From Bacillota bacterium (GTDB lineage Bacteria; Bacillota; Bacilli; Paenibacillales; UBA4045): 64,000 nucleotides of DNA. Both the position numbers and the translations under genes were made by a program. Location of the stretch: contig JAEZQY010000005.1 in NCBI GenBank assembly GCA_023441055.1, forward strand, positions 62,001 through 126,000. Direction: 5' to 3'. This document shows, in pieces, positions 8,105 to 16,752 of this stretch. Under the pieces are notes generated by a model, which was not told where the DNA came from, did no database searches, and saw only the letters and a program-made list of their open reading frames with translations. Each line of letters opens with the position of its first letter. The stretch's first letter is position 1.

Positions 8105-10351
8105 TTACTCCGCAGCCTGATCATCCAGGCTCATCCGCCTGTAATCGTTCGGTGTGACACCATTCGTCTTCTTGAACATGCGATAGAAGTAGGAGCTGTT
8201 CGTGAAGCCGGTCTTCTCCGCGACTTCGGAGATGGACAGCTCGGTATGAAGCAATAATTCCTTAGCCTTGAGCATCCGAACCTCCGAGATCACATCGGTT
8301 AATGCCTTGAGTGTTAATTGCTTGTAGAGCCTACTGATATAGACCGGAGACATATCCAATGAATCGGCGATCGCATTTAGTCCAAGATTGAAATTGGCAT
8401 AATCCCGGTCGATCAGCGCATTGATTCTGCGGACGAGATCGTCATGCCTCGTGTTCTTCCTCTCCTCAAGCTTCCTCGTAATTTCATCGAATAAATCATA
8501 GAAGCGTTGGTTCACCTCATCGATTCGCTCGACCTGATGCAAGGACAATAAGGTCGTCTCCAGCTCTGATTCAATCAGGATGGCGTTATGACGATTGATC
8601 GTATGGAGAATCCGGCTGACAGACATGGTAAGGTGGGAGATCGCCAGCTGGGTCGCCGTGATCGGATAGTCCGATGTCTCATTAATAATCTCCGTATAGA
8701 TGCGTTTGGCCTCTTCCGATTTGCCAGTCATGATCAATTCGCTGAGCTGCTTCTCCTTATGCAGTGGAAATTCATACACCTTGGATCTGAGCTGCATGAT
8801 CGCTTCGGAATAGATCGTGCAGCCCGCCCCGAGGAATAGGCGATGCTGAGCCGCATCGGATACTTGATTATATAGCTGCGGCAGGCGATCAACGGCTTCT
8901 TCCGCTGGGCTAATAATCAGAGAGACCGATAAGCGCAGATGCTGATGGATCGCTTCCTGCATCTGCTTCAGCATGCCGGCAAGCACATGATGCGCCTCGC
9001 TGTCTTCGGGATAATTCAGCACCAGCAGTACGGCATCCTCATGCATGTCGAGCGCTTCTACAGTATAAGCACGCAGCGCGATCTCGGTACAGATGTTGAC
9101 GATCGCATAGCGGATCAGCTTGGCATCATCGCCGAATCGTTCTAGGAAAGCTTCGAGATGATCGATCTTGAACAAGACGAGCTGGAAGCTATGATTAACA
9201 TTCAAGCTAGACGCAACAGCGACGAGCTTCTGTTGCAGAATGTTGGAGCTGTAAGCTTCTCGCCCCAGGATGACATTCCGCAGCAGCTCATGCTTAACGA
9301 TCTGCAGATGATTCCGCCGCTCGCGCTCAAGCGTCTTCATGCGATGCAGGGCATGACTCAGCGGGCTGTAGAGCTTCCTGGACATGAAGATGGAGATCAG
9401 TAAGCCGAGCAGCAGAATGCCGATACTGATTACAATCGTAGTTGAGCGCATGCGTTTGATCGGCAGCGCGATGTGCTCCAACGGCGTAATGCGGATATAG
9501 CGCCAGCCGAGCACATCCGGCTGGGTATAGGTGACGAGTGACTGCTGCTCATTGATCGTCTGTATGAAGAACCCGGGATCAACGGGCTCGGCCATAATGG
9601 TCTGGATATAGCTCTCCTCGCTCAGATTAGTGAGAATCGGGGTCTCACCCTTCTGTGAGTATAAGGTCCCCATGCTGTTAATGATGAAGGTTTCTCCGGT
9701 TGAATTGATATTGGCTTGGTCAACATGCTGATTGATCCAGGATACATCGAAGTTGACGACAACCGCATTCTCCAGACGATCGAGCAGCGTGTCATAGCCA
9801 AGATAGGTGTAGGTACTAACCTCAATGGGTGATGCGATACCAATCCGATAGCGTCTCGGGATCGGCGTATACGGCTTGTATTGCTCGAATGACCGGATAA
9901 TATCCACAATCCCTTGGTCATCCAGCTCGATAATGGATTGTCGGCCCGTCTGCTTCGCTTCCGCACTAATGAACAGCTCATGATTCTTGCCATTATAGAT
10001 GTAGATGGAAGAGATGAACGGCAGGGACAAGCGGTAGAAGCCTAAGTTTCTAAGCGCCGCGGTCACTTCTGTTATGTCAGGATCGGTCGTGTACAGCAGC
10101 TTGGTGAAGGAAGGATCAATCAGAATTTGGGTTGTAAGCGATTTCGCGGTTTCCGTCATAATAGACACCTCATAACTAGTCTGCATAAGGCTGTTCAAGT
10201 CCGAGGTGTAGAGCTGCTTCGTAGCGATCGACTCAAAGTTGATGTACAGAATGGTCGAGGAGATGAGCAGAGTCGAGACAATACAGACGATAATCCCAGC
10301 GAGGATCTTCGTGTAAGCTTTGTTGATTCCCTTGGATAGTGTAACCCTCAC
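8105..10351 (-). CDS. Membrane-bound AraC-family regulator (YesS-like)
   Basis: A 748-residue one-component regulator. The N-terminus has a transmembrane helix (about residues 14-36), an extracytoplasmic sensor region to about residue 295, and a second helix at about 298-320. A long cytoplasmic linker is followed by a C-terminal AraC/XylS double helix-turn-helix (about residues 645-740) with family segments SPVYISRLYKQL and SSYFYRMFKKTNGVTPNDYRRM. Such proteins sense extracellular sugars or transporter state and activate adjacent ABC transporter genes. Start is GTG at 10351 behind GGAGGGGAG. It is divergent from two permeases and a solute-binding protein, which are the probable targets. Confidence 0.88.
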   Translation of the reverse strand: MRVTLSKGINKAYTKILAGIIVCIVSTLLISSTILYINFESIATKQLYTSDLNSLMQTSYEVSIMTETAKSLTTQILIDPSFTKLLYTTDPDITEVTAALRNLGFYRLSLPFISSIYIYNGKNHELFISAEAKQTGRQSIIELDDQGIVDIIRSFEQYKPYTPIPRRYRIGIASPIEVSTYTYLGYDTLLDRLENAVVVNFDVSWINQHVDQANINSTGETFIINSMGTLYSQKGETPILTNLSEESYIQTIMAEPVDPGFFIQTINEQQSLVTYTQPDVLGWRYIRITPLEHIALPIKRMRSTTIVISIGILLLGLLISIFMSRKLYSPLSHALHRMKTLERERRNHLQIVKHELLRNVILGREAYSSNILQQKLVAVASSLNVNHSFQLVLFKIDHLEAFLERFGDDAKLIRYAIVNICTEIALRAYTVEALDMHEDAVLLVLNYPEDSEAHHVLAGMLKQMQEAIHQHLRLSVSLIISPAEEAVDRLPQLYNQVSDAAQHRLFLGAGCTIYSEAIMQLRSKVYEFPLHKEKQLSELIMTGKSEEAKRIYTEIINETSDYPITATQLAISHLTMSVSRILHTINRHNAILIESELETTLLSLHQVERIDEVNQRFYDLFDEITRKLEERKNTRHDDLVRRINALIDRDYANFNLGLNAIADSLDMSPVYISRLYKQLTLKALTDVISEVRMLKAKELLLHTELSISEVAEKTGFTNSSYFYRMFKKTNGVTPNDYRRMSLDDQAAE

Positions 10352-10632
10352 AGCTTGCTCCCCTCCTCTGGATATTAAGGAAATTATTGCATATGAACGC
10401 AGTTAATGAAAATTATACAGGAGGTTGCATAGCGCAGCAATCTAATGTGCGATATGCGTATAAACCTTAACAAAGTTCACAGCATGATGTTCATGAAAGT
10501 AGCATTTGTTCACTCCAACGCATGCATTTTCGTTCACCAATGTGGCGCACAGTTGACTATTCGCTGCGTCAGATCTCCGCTTACAATTGGTATTGCACAA
10601 GGAGCTTCAGACAGACGAACGGAGGGAGCACT

Positions 10633-11583
10633 ATCGAGACATTAGCAAGCAAAATAAAGATCAAGAAGAAATCGGGCGTCTTCCATGAACTAAAGAAGAA
10701 CAAGGTACTGTTCGTGATGATTGTGCCGACCATTGTGTTCTTCCTGATTAACTCCTATTCGCCGATGGTCGGGATTTATTTCGCATTCACCAAGTATACC
10801 TTCGACGGAGGATTATTCGGAAGTCCATTCGTTGGACTCGACAACTTTCAGTTCTTATTGAAATCAGGGAAGCTGAGACAGCTCACAATCAATACCATCG
10901 GCTACAATTTCAGCTTCATCGTGCTGGGACACAGCCTGGCGATCTTCATAGCGGTCATGCTCAATGAGGTGCGATCGAAATTCTATAAGAAGCTGACCCA
11001 ATCGATTATGTTCCTGCCCTACTTCGTATCCTTCGTTATTCTGAACGTGATTGCTTACAACCTGTTCAATTATGAGTTCGGATTCTGGAATGCGACCCTG
11101 AATGATTGGGGGCTGGAGCCGATGGATATCTACAACACGCCATGGGCCTGGGTCATTCTGATCCCAATCTTCTATCTATGGCGGTTCCTGGGCTACTTCA
11201 GCATTATCTATCTGGCTGCAATCGCTGGCATCAGCGAGGAGTATTACGAAGCCGCGAGGATCGACGGTGCCAATGCCTTCCAGCGTATCCGGTTCATAAC
11301 GGTGCCGCTGCTAAAGCCGACCTTCATTATTCTGTTCCTATTCTCGCTTGGCAGTATCCTCAGAGGCCAATTCGAGCTCTTCTATCAGCTCGTTGGCTCG
11401 AACAGCATGGTATGGAGCACAACGGATATTATTGACACCTATGTATTCCGAACGCTGCGTGTGACCTTCGATATCGGACTTGGAACAGCCGCTGGCCTAT
11501 ACCAATCCGCGTTCGGATTCATCCTGATCATAACCGTGAACTGGATTGTGCGAAGAGTCGATCCGGATAACGCATTATTCTAG
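10633..11583 (+). CDS. Sugar ABC transporter permease (LplB/UgpA type), start uncertain
   Basis: An inner-membrane permease with about six transmembrane segments. It has the binding-protein-dependent transport motif EEYYEAARIDGANAFQ followed by VPLL (the EAA loop that docks the ATPase). Family homology begins at about LASKIKIKKKSG. The only in-frame codon correctly spaced after GGAGGG (10621-10626) is ATC at 10633. The nearest upstream ATG is at 10522 and would add 37 residues of unlikely sequence. No in-frame ATG, GTG or TTG lies between them. The protein would be 316 residues from 10633. The gene is first in an operon with a second permease and a binding protein; no ATPase gene is present, as usual for this group, which shares an MsmX-like ATPase. 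Confidence 0.85.
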   Translation: METLASKIKIKKKSGVFHELKKNKVLFVMIVPTIVFFLINSYSPMVGIYFAFTKYTFDGGLFGSPFVGLDNFQFLLKSGKLRQLTINTIGYNFSFIVLGHSLAIFIAVMLNEVRSKFYKKLTQSIMFLPYFVSFVILNVIAYNLFNYEFGFWNATLNDWGLEPMDIYNTPWAWVILIPIFYLWRFLGYFSIIYLAAIAGISEEYYEAARIDGANAFQRIRFITVPLLKPTFIILFLFSLGSILRGQFELFYQLVGSNSMVWSTTDIIDTYVFRTLRVTFDIGLGTAAGLYQSAFGFILIITVNWIVRRVDPDNALF

Positions 11584-11593
11584 GAGGACGGAT

Positions 11594-12487
11594 ATGAAGA
11601 CTCGAGATACGGAATATACACAGCTGCTTCGATTCATTGCTGTCATTGTAGTTACGCTCGTGACGTTATTCTGCCTGTTCCCGATTGTACTGATCATCTC
11701 AGGCTCGTTCACATCCGATGAATCGCTCATTCGCAATGGCTATCATCTGTTCCCGCAGGACTTCTCAGTAAGCGGGTATACATTCGTATTGCGTTATCCA
11801 GACACCATCTTGAAGGCATACGGCGTCACCGCATTCACGACGATTGTCGGCACGGCGATCGGCCTCTTCCTGATTACGATGTCGGGCTATGTGCTGCAGC
11901 GCAAGGACTTCAAGTATCGGAATCAGATCTCGTTCTTCATCTACTTCACCACCTTGTTCGGCGGCGGATTGATTCCATGGTATATCATGATGACTCGGTA
12001 TCTGAAGCTGACAGATTCGCTCGGAGCGATCATATTCCCGGGTCTGATGAGCCCCTTCCTCATTATATTGATGAGAAGCTTCATCAAGACCACGCTGCCT
12101 GATGAATTGGTCGAATCAGCGAAGATAGACGGGGCTGGCGAATTTCGGATTTACTTCAGCATCGTGCTTAGACTTGCGTTACCCGGCATTGCTTCGGTCG
12201 GGTTGTTCCTGGCGCTAGGCTATTGGAATGATTGGTTCGCTACCGCCCTGTTTATTAATGACCCGAACAAGTGGCAGCTGCAATTCTATCTCTTCAATGT
12301 AATGAATACGTTGGACGCCATACGTAATCTAGCGTTAGGCACAGGGTTATCAATTGATATTGAGATGCCGGGAGAATCCGGCAGACTGGCAATCGCTGTT
12401 ATTGTGACCGGACCGATCATCTTCCTATATCCGTTCGTACAACGCTACTTCGTGAAGGGCTTGACGATTGGCGCTGTGAAGGGTTAG
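11594..12487 (+). CDS. Sugar ABC transporter permease (LplC/YtcP type)
   Basis: A 297-residue permease of the carbohydrate uptake MalG-like family with six predicted transmembrane segments. Its EAA loop reads DELVESAKIDGAGEF. The start at ATG 11594 follows TAGGAGGACG at the end of the upstream permease gene, leaving a 10-base gap; an in-frame start at 11546 lies inside the upstream gene and has no ribosome binding site. It pairs with the preceding permease to form the channel for the sugar bound by the downstream lipoprotein. The substrate cannot be read from sequence; relatives carry oligosaccharides or aldouronates. Confidence 0.9.
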   Translation: MKTRDTEYTQLLRFIAVIVVTLVTLFCLFPIVLIISGSFTSDESLIRNGYHLFPQDFSVSGYTFVLRYPDTILKAYGVTAFTTIVGTAIGLFLITMSGYVLQRKDFKYRNQISFFIYFTTLFGGGLIPWYIMMTRYLKLTDSLGAIIFPGLMSPFLIILMRSFIKTTLPDELVESAKIDGAGEFRIYFSIVLRLALPGIASVGLFLALGYWNDWFATALFINDPNKWQLQFYLFNVMNTLDAIRNLALGTGLSIDIEMPGESGRLAIAVIVTGPIIFLYPFVQRYFVKGLTIGAVKG

Positions 12488-12508
12488 AACTGAAGGAGGA
12501 AACTCCGG

Positions 12509-12547
12509 ATGCTAACATACATGAATCTGATAGAAAAAAATGAATAG
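12509..12547 (+). CDS. Possible 12-codon leader peptide
   Basis: A tiny frame, MLTYMNLIEKNE, begins 9 bases after a perfect AAGGAGG (12493-12499). It ends just before the AGGGAGGA site of the solute-binding protein gene. The strong ribosome binding site has no other start to serve. It may set the ratio of binding protein to permease, or be a decayed start. No homology evidence is available. Confidence 0.3.
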   Translation: MLTYMNLIEKNE

Positions 12548-12559
12548 GGAGGATTCAAA

Positions 12560-14158
12560 TTGAAACAACACAAGGTCCGGATTTTCGCTGTGCTGACGTC
12601 TCTGATGCTCATAGTCAGCATCTTCGCGGCATGCAGCAACAATGGCGGGAGCGAGAGCAACACGACTAACACGAATACGAAGACGAATACACCTGCCACG
12701 ACAACACCAGCAGCAACTAAGCCGGCGGATGAGCCGGCGGGAATCGATATCTCGGAGCGCGTAGAGCTGCAGTTCTACATGCTGGGGCCCGCGCCGAAGG
12801 ATATGCCGAAGATTGAGGCAGAGATCAATAAGCTGGCGCTAGAGGATCTCAATGCCACTGTGAAATTCAACTTCACCACCTGGACGGATTGGCCGCAGAA
12901 GTACAGACTACTGCTGACCTCCGGACAGCCGGTGGACCTGATCTTCACGGCCGAGTGGACACAATACCAGCAATACGCCAAGGCTGGCGCATTCCTGGCG
13001 CTGGATGAGCTGCTGCCGAAGGCAGCTCCGGCGCTATGGGAATTCGTTCCAGATGATATGTGGGAAGCAGTTAAGATTGACGATGTTATTCAGACGGTAC
13101 CAGCGACCTGGAAGGAGTATGTGACACAGGGCATCGCCTATCGCGACGACTTGCGCGTGAAGTACAGCTTGCCTGTTCCAGATTCAGTAGAGAACTTCGA
13201 AGCCTACCTGGACGGAATTAAGGCCAATGAACCGGACATGATTCCGATCGGTGTGCGCAATACGATGCCCATTCTGGATCTGAAGTATGAGCCTGCGGCG
13301 CAAGTGGAGAATCAAGGCTTCCCTTACGGACTATATATTCCATATGACAATCCAAGAGCGATCCAGAATTACTGGGGTACGCCGGAGCATCTCGAGGATC
13401 TGTTGATGTTCCAGAGATGGCAGGATAAGGGCTTCCTCGGCAAGAATGTACTGAGTGTGCAGGAAACCTCGCAGAGTCTGGTGCAAGCGGGCAAGGCCGC
13501 AGTAACATTGGGTGAGAACCCGAACCGCTATAACGATACGTTATCGAAGATGAAATCGGTTCACCCAGAGTGGGAGCTGGCTTACTTCGGATTCCCGGAA
13601 TCCAAGGGCTATGCGACGCCGGTACATCCGATTCACAATGGCTTCGCGGTACCGAAGTCGAGCAAGCATCCGGAGAGAGCGCTCGCCTTCTATGAGAAGA
13701 TGGTGCTGGATAAGCGTTATAATTGGTTGACGGAATACGGCATTGAAGGGGAGCACTTCAAGGTAACCGATACCGGGCATTACGAGATGATCGGCACAGC
13801 AGAGACCAACGGCTTCCCAAGAGAAGGCATGCAGGGCTGGGCGTGGCGCAATCCGGAATTCATGCTGTTCGCACCGAGCTTCGATGGGGTACAAGAGATC
13901 TTCGATCATTATGATACGATGGCGAAGCCGGACTACTGGCTCGGCTTCGCGGAGGATTATGAGCCTTATCAAGCTGAACGCGCAGCGCTGGATCAAGTGG
14001 TCAGCGAGTTCCTGCTGCCGCTCAACGTAGGGCTCAAGAAGGATGTTGAGAAAGAGATGAATACCTTCATGGAGAAGGCGAACGCCGCAGGCCTGGAGAA
14101 GATCCAGAAGGCGTTCACTGAGCAGTGGCTGAAGTATCTGGATGAACAGGGCATGTAA
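12560..14158 (+). CDS. Extracellular sugar-binding lipoprotein (LplA-like)
   Basis: A 532-residue solute-binding protein of the large type-1 family. The signal peptide ends in lipobox IFAAC and is followed by a low-complexity Asn/Thr linker of about 30 residues. The mature domain has the DLIFTAEWTQYQQYAKAGAFL hinge-region pattern of LplA/YtcQ proteins (positions in the first 150 residues), then the helical second lobe. Start is TTG 12560 after AGGGAGGA. It captures a saccharide outside the membrane and delivers it to the two permeases encoded just upstream. A hairpin at 14182-14217 closes the operon. Confidence 0.9.
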   Translation: MKQHKVRIFAVLTSLMLIVSIFAACSNNGGSESNTTNTNTKTNTPATTTPAATKPADEPAGIDISERVELQFYMLGPAPKDMPKIEAEINKLALEDLNATVKFNFTTWTDWPQKYRLLLTSGQPVDLIFTAEWTQYQQYAKAGAFLALDELLPKAAPALWEFVPDDMWEAVKIDDVIQTVPATWKEYVTQGIAYRDDLRVKYSLPVPDSVENFEAYLDGIKANEPDMIPIGVRNTMPILDLKYEPAAQVENQGFPYGLYIPYDNPRAIQNYWGTPEHLEDLLMFQRWQDKGFLGKNVLSVQETSQSLVQAGKAAVTLGENPNRYNDTLSKMKSVHPEWELAYFGFPESKGYATPVHPIHNGFAVPKSSKHPERALAFYEKMVLDKRYNWLTEYGIEGEHFKVTDTGHYEMIGTAETNGFPREGMQGWAWRNPEFMLFAPSFDGVQEIFDHYDTMAKPDYWLGFAEDYEPYQAERAALDQVVSEFLLPLNVGLKKDVEKEMNTFMEKANAAGLEKIQKAFTEQWLKYLDEQGM

Positions 14159-14181
14159 TCAGATAAGCTGCATGAACGGGA

Positions 14182-14220
14182 CAGGGGCGGAAGCGGGATA
14201 ACTCGCATCTGCCCCTGCTT
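14182..14220 (+). terminator. Terminator after the LplA-like gene
   Basis: CAGGGGC (14182-14188) pairs with GCCCCTG (14211-14217). Inside it, GCGGG and CTCGC form a second helix around ATAA. A short CTTATTG tail follows. It lies between the binding-protein gene and yqhO. Confidence 0.6.
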
Positions 14221-14291
14221 ATTGCTGGAATAGGTCAACCCGCTATTCGCATAAAGTGAACCATGCTGGAGCATGGAAGGGGCGGGTCGCA

Positions 14292-15245
14292 GTGAATCTG
14301 AATGCCGTATTCGAGGGTGGCGGTGTCAAGGGAATTGCGCTGGCAGGCGCCATACAATCCGCTGAACAGCTCGGATTTACCTTCAATAAGGTGGCGGGCA
14401 CTTCTTCCGGCGCGATTGTAGCTGCGATGCTAGCTGCCGGATATACGGCTGAGGAGCTGAAGCAGCTCATCCTGGATATGCCGTTCAGCAAGCTCGTTAG
14501 ACCGTCCGACTGGATGCGGATCAAGTGGATCGGGCCGCCTATACGACTGTTGCTGTATAAGGGTCTGTATTCCAGCGATCCGCTCGAACGATGGGTCAAG
14601 GGGCTGTTGGCTGCGAAGGGCATCTCCACCTTCAGCGATATTCCCGATGGTCTACTACGGGTCGTTGCCTCTGACATCTCGGAAGGCCGATTAATGGTGC
14701 TGCCGGATGATCTGCCCAAGTATGGCATTGAACCCGGCAGCTTTCCTATAGCTAGAGCCGTGCGCATGAGCGCCAGCATTCCCTACTTCTTCGAACCCGT
14801 TATTCTGCGGGACAAGAAGCGCGTGCCCATCTATGTGGTAGACGGGGGACTGCTGAGCAACTTTCCGTTATGGTTGTTCGACGGGGTTGGACCCAATGTG
14901 AAGCCAGACGCCTCCTCGAGATTGACACCTACGGTCGGGTTCCAGCTTGTCGGTCGCAATGCGATGGTTCCGCGTCGCGTCAGCGGTCCGTTCACGATGC
15001 TGTATGCGCTGTTCGCTACGATGATGGAAGCGCATGACGAACGTTATATCGAGGACGAGAACCGGTTTCGGACGATAAAAATCCCCACGCTCGGTATCCG
15101 CACGACACAGTTCGAGCTGACGCGGGAAGAGAGCATGGGGCTGTATGAGTCCGGCCTAAGGGCGGGCAGGAAGTATTTTGACAAGTGGAGTCTGTCGACC
15201 TATCAGAAGCTGTACGATCAGCACTGTGCCAGTCACAAGGTATAA
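14292..15245 (+). CDS. yqhO: Patatin-like phospholipase (YqhO-like)
   Basis: A 317-residue patatin-family acyl hydrolase. It shows the oxyanion motif FEGGGVKG near the N-terminus, the nucleophile elbow GTSSGA (G-x-S-x-G, serine near residue 37), and the second dyad residue in VVDGGLLSNFP. Start is GTG 14292 behind GGAAGGGGCGGG; an in-frame start at 14256 has no ribosome binding site. Members hydrolyse membrane or storage lipids. In B. subtilis yqhO lies directly after mntR in this same core segment, supporting orthology. Confidence 0.88.
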   Translation: MNLNAVFEGGGVKGIALAGAIQSAEQLGFTFNKVAGTSSGAIVAAMLAAGYTAEELKQLILDMPFSKLVRPSDWMRIKWIGPPIRLLLYKGLYSSDPLERWVKGLLAAKGISTFSDIPDGLLRVVASDISEGRLMVLPDDLPKYGIEPGSFPIARAVRMSASIPYFFEPVILRDKKRVPIYVVDGGLLSNFPLWLFDGVGPNVKPDASSRLTPTVGFQLVGRNAMVPRRVSGPFTMLYALFATMMEAHDERYIEDENRFRTIKIPTLGIRTTQFELTREESMGLYESGLRAGRKYFDKWSLSTYQKLYDQHCASHKV

Positions 15246-15272
15246 GCTCAGAGACGTCGCGCAGACGGCGGT

Positions 15273-15578
15273 TTAATGGTAGCGCGGCGGCTCATCATCG
15301 TCACGCTTATTGCCCTTGATGACACGGAAGGTCGTCTTGCGGCGACCGCCTGGTGGCTTCGTAGAAGACCGTGTGGACGAATAGCTGCGACCCGAGTTCG
15401 GCTTAGACTTGAACAGACTGCTCATTCGCCGCGGCGGAAATTTGTATAGCAGGAAGACACCACCCAGTACGACCAGCGGGATCAAGAACGGCCCGGGATT
15501 CTGGATGAAGCTGGAGATCAGACCGATCACAATCAGTCCGAAGATGATGTAGGCGATCAGTTGGCGATTGCTTCGCAT
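15273..15578 (-). CDS. Small membrane protein, possibly YqhP-like
   Basis: A 101-residue protein with two closely spaced transmembrane segments (about residues 6-25 and 29-45). A basic, Ser/Thr-rich tail follows, ending in an acidic DDDEPPRYH. Start is ATG at 15578 with AAGGAGGAG upstream; a longer in-frame start at 15605 lacks a site. It is convergent with yqhO. The position matches yqhP of B. subtilis, but orthology was not established. No catalytic motif is seen. Confidence 0.65.
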   Translation of the reverse strand: MRSNRQLIAYIIFGLIVIGLISSFIQNPGPFLIPLVVLGGVFLLYKFPPRRMSSLFKSKPNSGRSYSSTRSSTKPPGGRRKTTFRVIKGNKRDDDEPPRYH

Positions 15579-15757
15579 GATGAACGCTCCTCCTTGATTT
15601 GCCATGCCTTACTCTTATATTGTATCGGAATAAGCGGCCAATTGCTACCACGGGAAGTTGCGGCCTGCGATTGCTGGCGGTATACATCAGGAGATGGAAT
15701 TAGGTACATACTAGTGGGTAAGATTTCTTAATAGAGAGTAGGCGAATTTCGGTCCAA

Positions 15758-16213
15758 ATGAAACGAATATACTTCGCGCTATATATAGGCTTCTATGCAG
15801 GCGTAATCTGGGGATTATTCGCGTATATCGGATACTATATCAAATTCTCGACGATTAAACCGAATTTCCTAATTACCCCGTTCGTGAAGAAGAGCTTCAT
15901 CAGCACATGGGAGGGACATCTGCTCGGGCTGTTCGCATTCATTCTGTACTCGATCGCAGCGGCGCTTATCTATGCGTGGATGCTGTATAAGCGCAAGGGA
16001 GCGTGGCCCGGCATCGCCTTCGGACTCGTCTGGTGGGTGCTGATGTATGCATTCGTCGGTCCTTACTTCGATATGCTGCCGTCATTAAAAAGCTTATCTA
16101 CGGAGACCTGGTTGTCAGAAAGCTGCCGTCATATCCTCTGGGGGGTATTCATCGGATATTCCATAACCCTGGAGTTTACCGATGAGCGGGTGCGAGAGCC
16201 TGCTCGTCCATAA
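15758..16213 (+). CDS. yqhR: YqhR family membrane protein
   Basis: A 151-residue membrane protein with four predicted transmembrane segments (about 8-28, 55-78, 86-108 and 126-142). It occupies the place of yqhR, immediately before aroQ, as in B. subtilis, and has the family pattern GVIWGLFAY and WPGIAFGLVWW. Function is unknown. The ATG at 15758 has no strong ribosome binding site. A short spacer leads to aroQ. Confidence 0.75.
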   Translation: MKRIYFALYIGFYAGVIWGLFAYIGYYIKFSTIKPNFLITPFVKKSFISTWEGHLLGLFAFILYSIAAALIYAWMLYKRKGAWPGIAFGLVWWVLMYAFVGPYFDMLPSLKSLSTETWLSESCRHILWGVFIGYSITLEFTDERVREPARP

Positions 16214-16303
16214 CATTCAGGTGAGAAAGAAATCATTCTCAAAAGCTGACGGTGTATGGTAAACTATAGGAATTGAACAAGCCTGCAGCCTGGAGGTGCT
16301 AGT

Positions 16304-16750
16304 ATGTATAAGGTAGTGTTAATCAATGGACCGAATTTGAATATGCTCGGCGCGCGTGAACCTGGCGTCTACGGAACGGACACGCTGCCCGCGATCGAGG
16401 AGCGGGTAATGAAGCTGGCTGAGGAGCTGAATGTTGAGCTTTCCTGCTTCCAATCGAATCATGAGGGGGCCATTATTGATCGTATCCATGAAGCATTCGG
16501 AGCGGTGGATGGCTTCTTAATCAATCCGGGGGCGTTCACCCATTACAGCTATGCGATCCGAGACGCGATCAGCGCAGTGAACTTGCCGGTTGTAGAGGTA
16601 CATATCTCAAATCTGTATAAGCGTGAGGAATTCCGCCATCATTCCGTCGTAGCGCCAGTGTCCGTTGGACAGATCAGCGGCTTCGGCTCCTATGGCTATG
16701 AATTAGCATTGATGGCGCTTGTAAGATGGCTGTCTGATAGGAGGAGCTAA
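16304..16750 (+). CDS. aroQ: Type II 3-dehydroquinate dehydratase
   Basis: A 148-residue dodecameric dehydratase that converts 3-dehydroquinate to 3-dehydroshikimate in the shikimate pathway. Family motifs are all present: INGPNLNMLGAREPGVYG with the catalytic Tyr, SNHEGAIIDRIH, INPGAFTHYSYAIRDA, and VEVHISNLYKREEFRHHSV with the catalytic His. Start ATG 16304 follows TGGAGGTG. It is the first of a tight group with yqhT (2-base gap) and efp. Confidence 0.96.
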   Translation: MYKVVLINGPNLNMLGAREPGVYGTDTLPAIEERVMKLAEELNVELSCFQSNHEGAIIDRIHEAFGAVDGFLINPGAFTHYSYAIRDAISAVNLPVVEVHISNLYKREEFRHHSVVAPVSVGQISGFGSYGYELALMALVRWLSDRRS

Positions 16751-16752
16751 CG

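Noticed and set aside
8588..9403. Plus-strand frames inside the AraC regulator (8588-8839, 8939-9145, 9158-9403)
   Set aside because: They are opposite-strand shadows of a well-supported gene.
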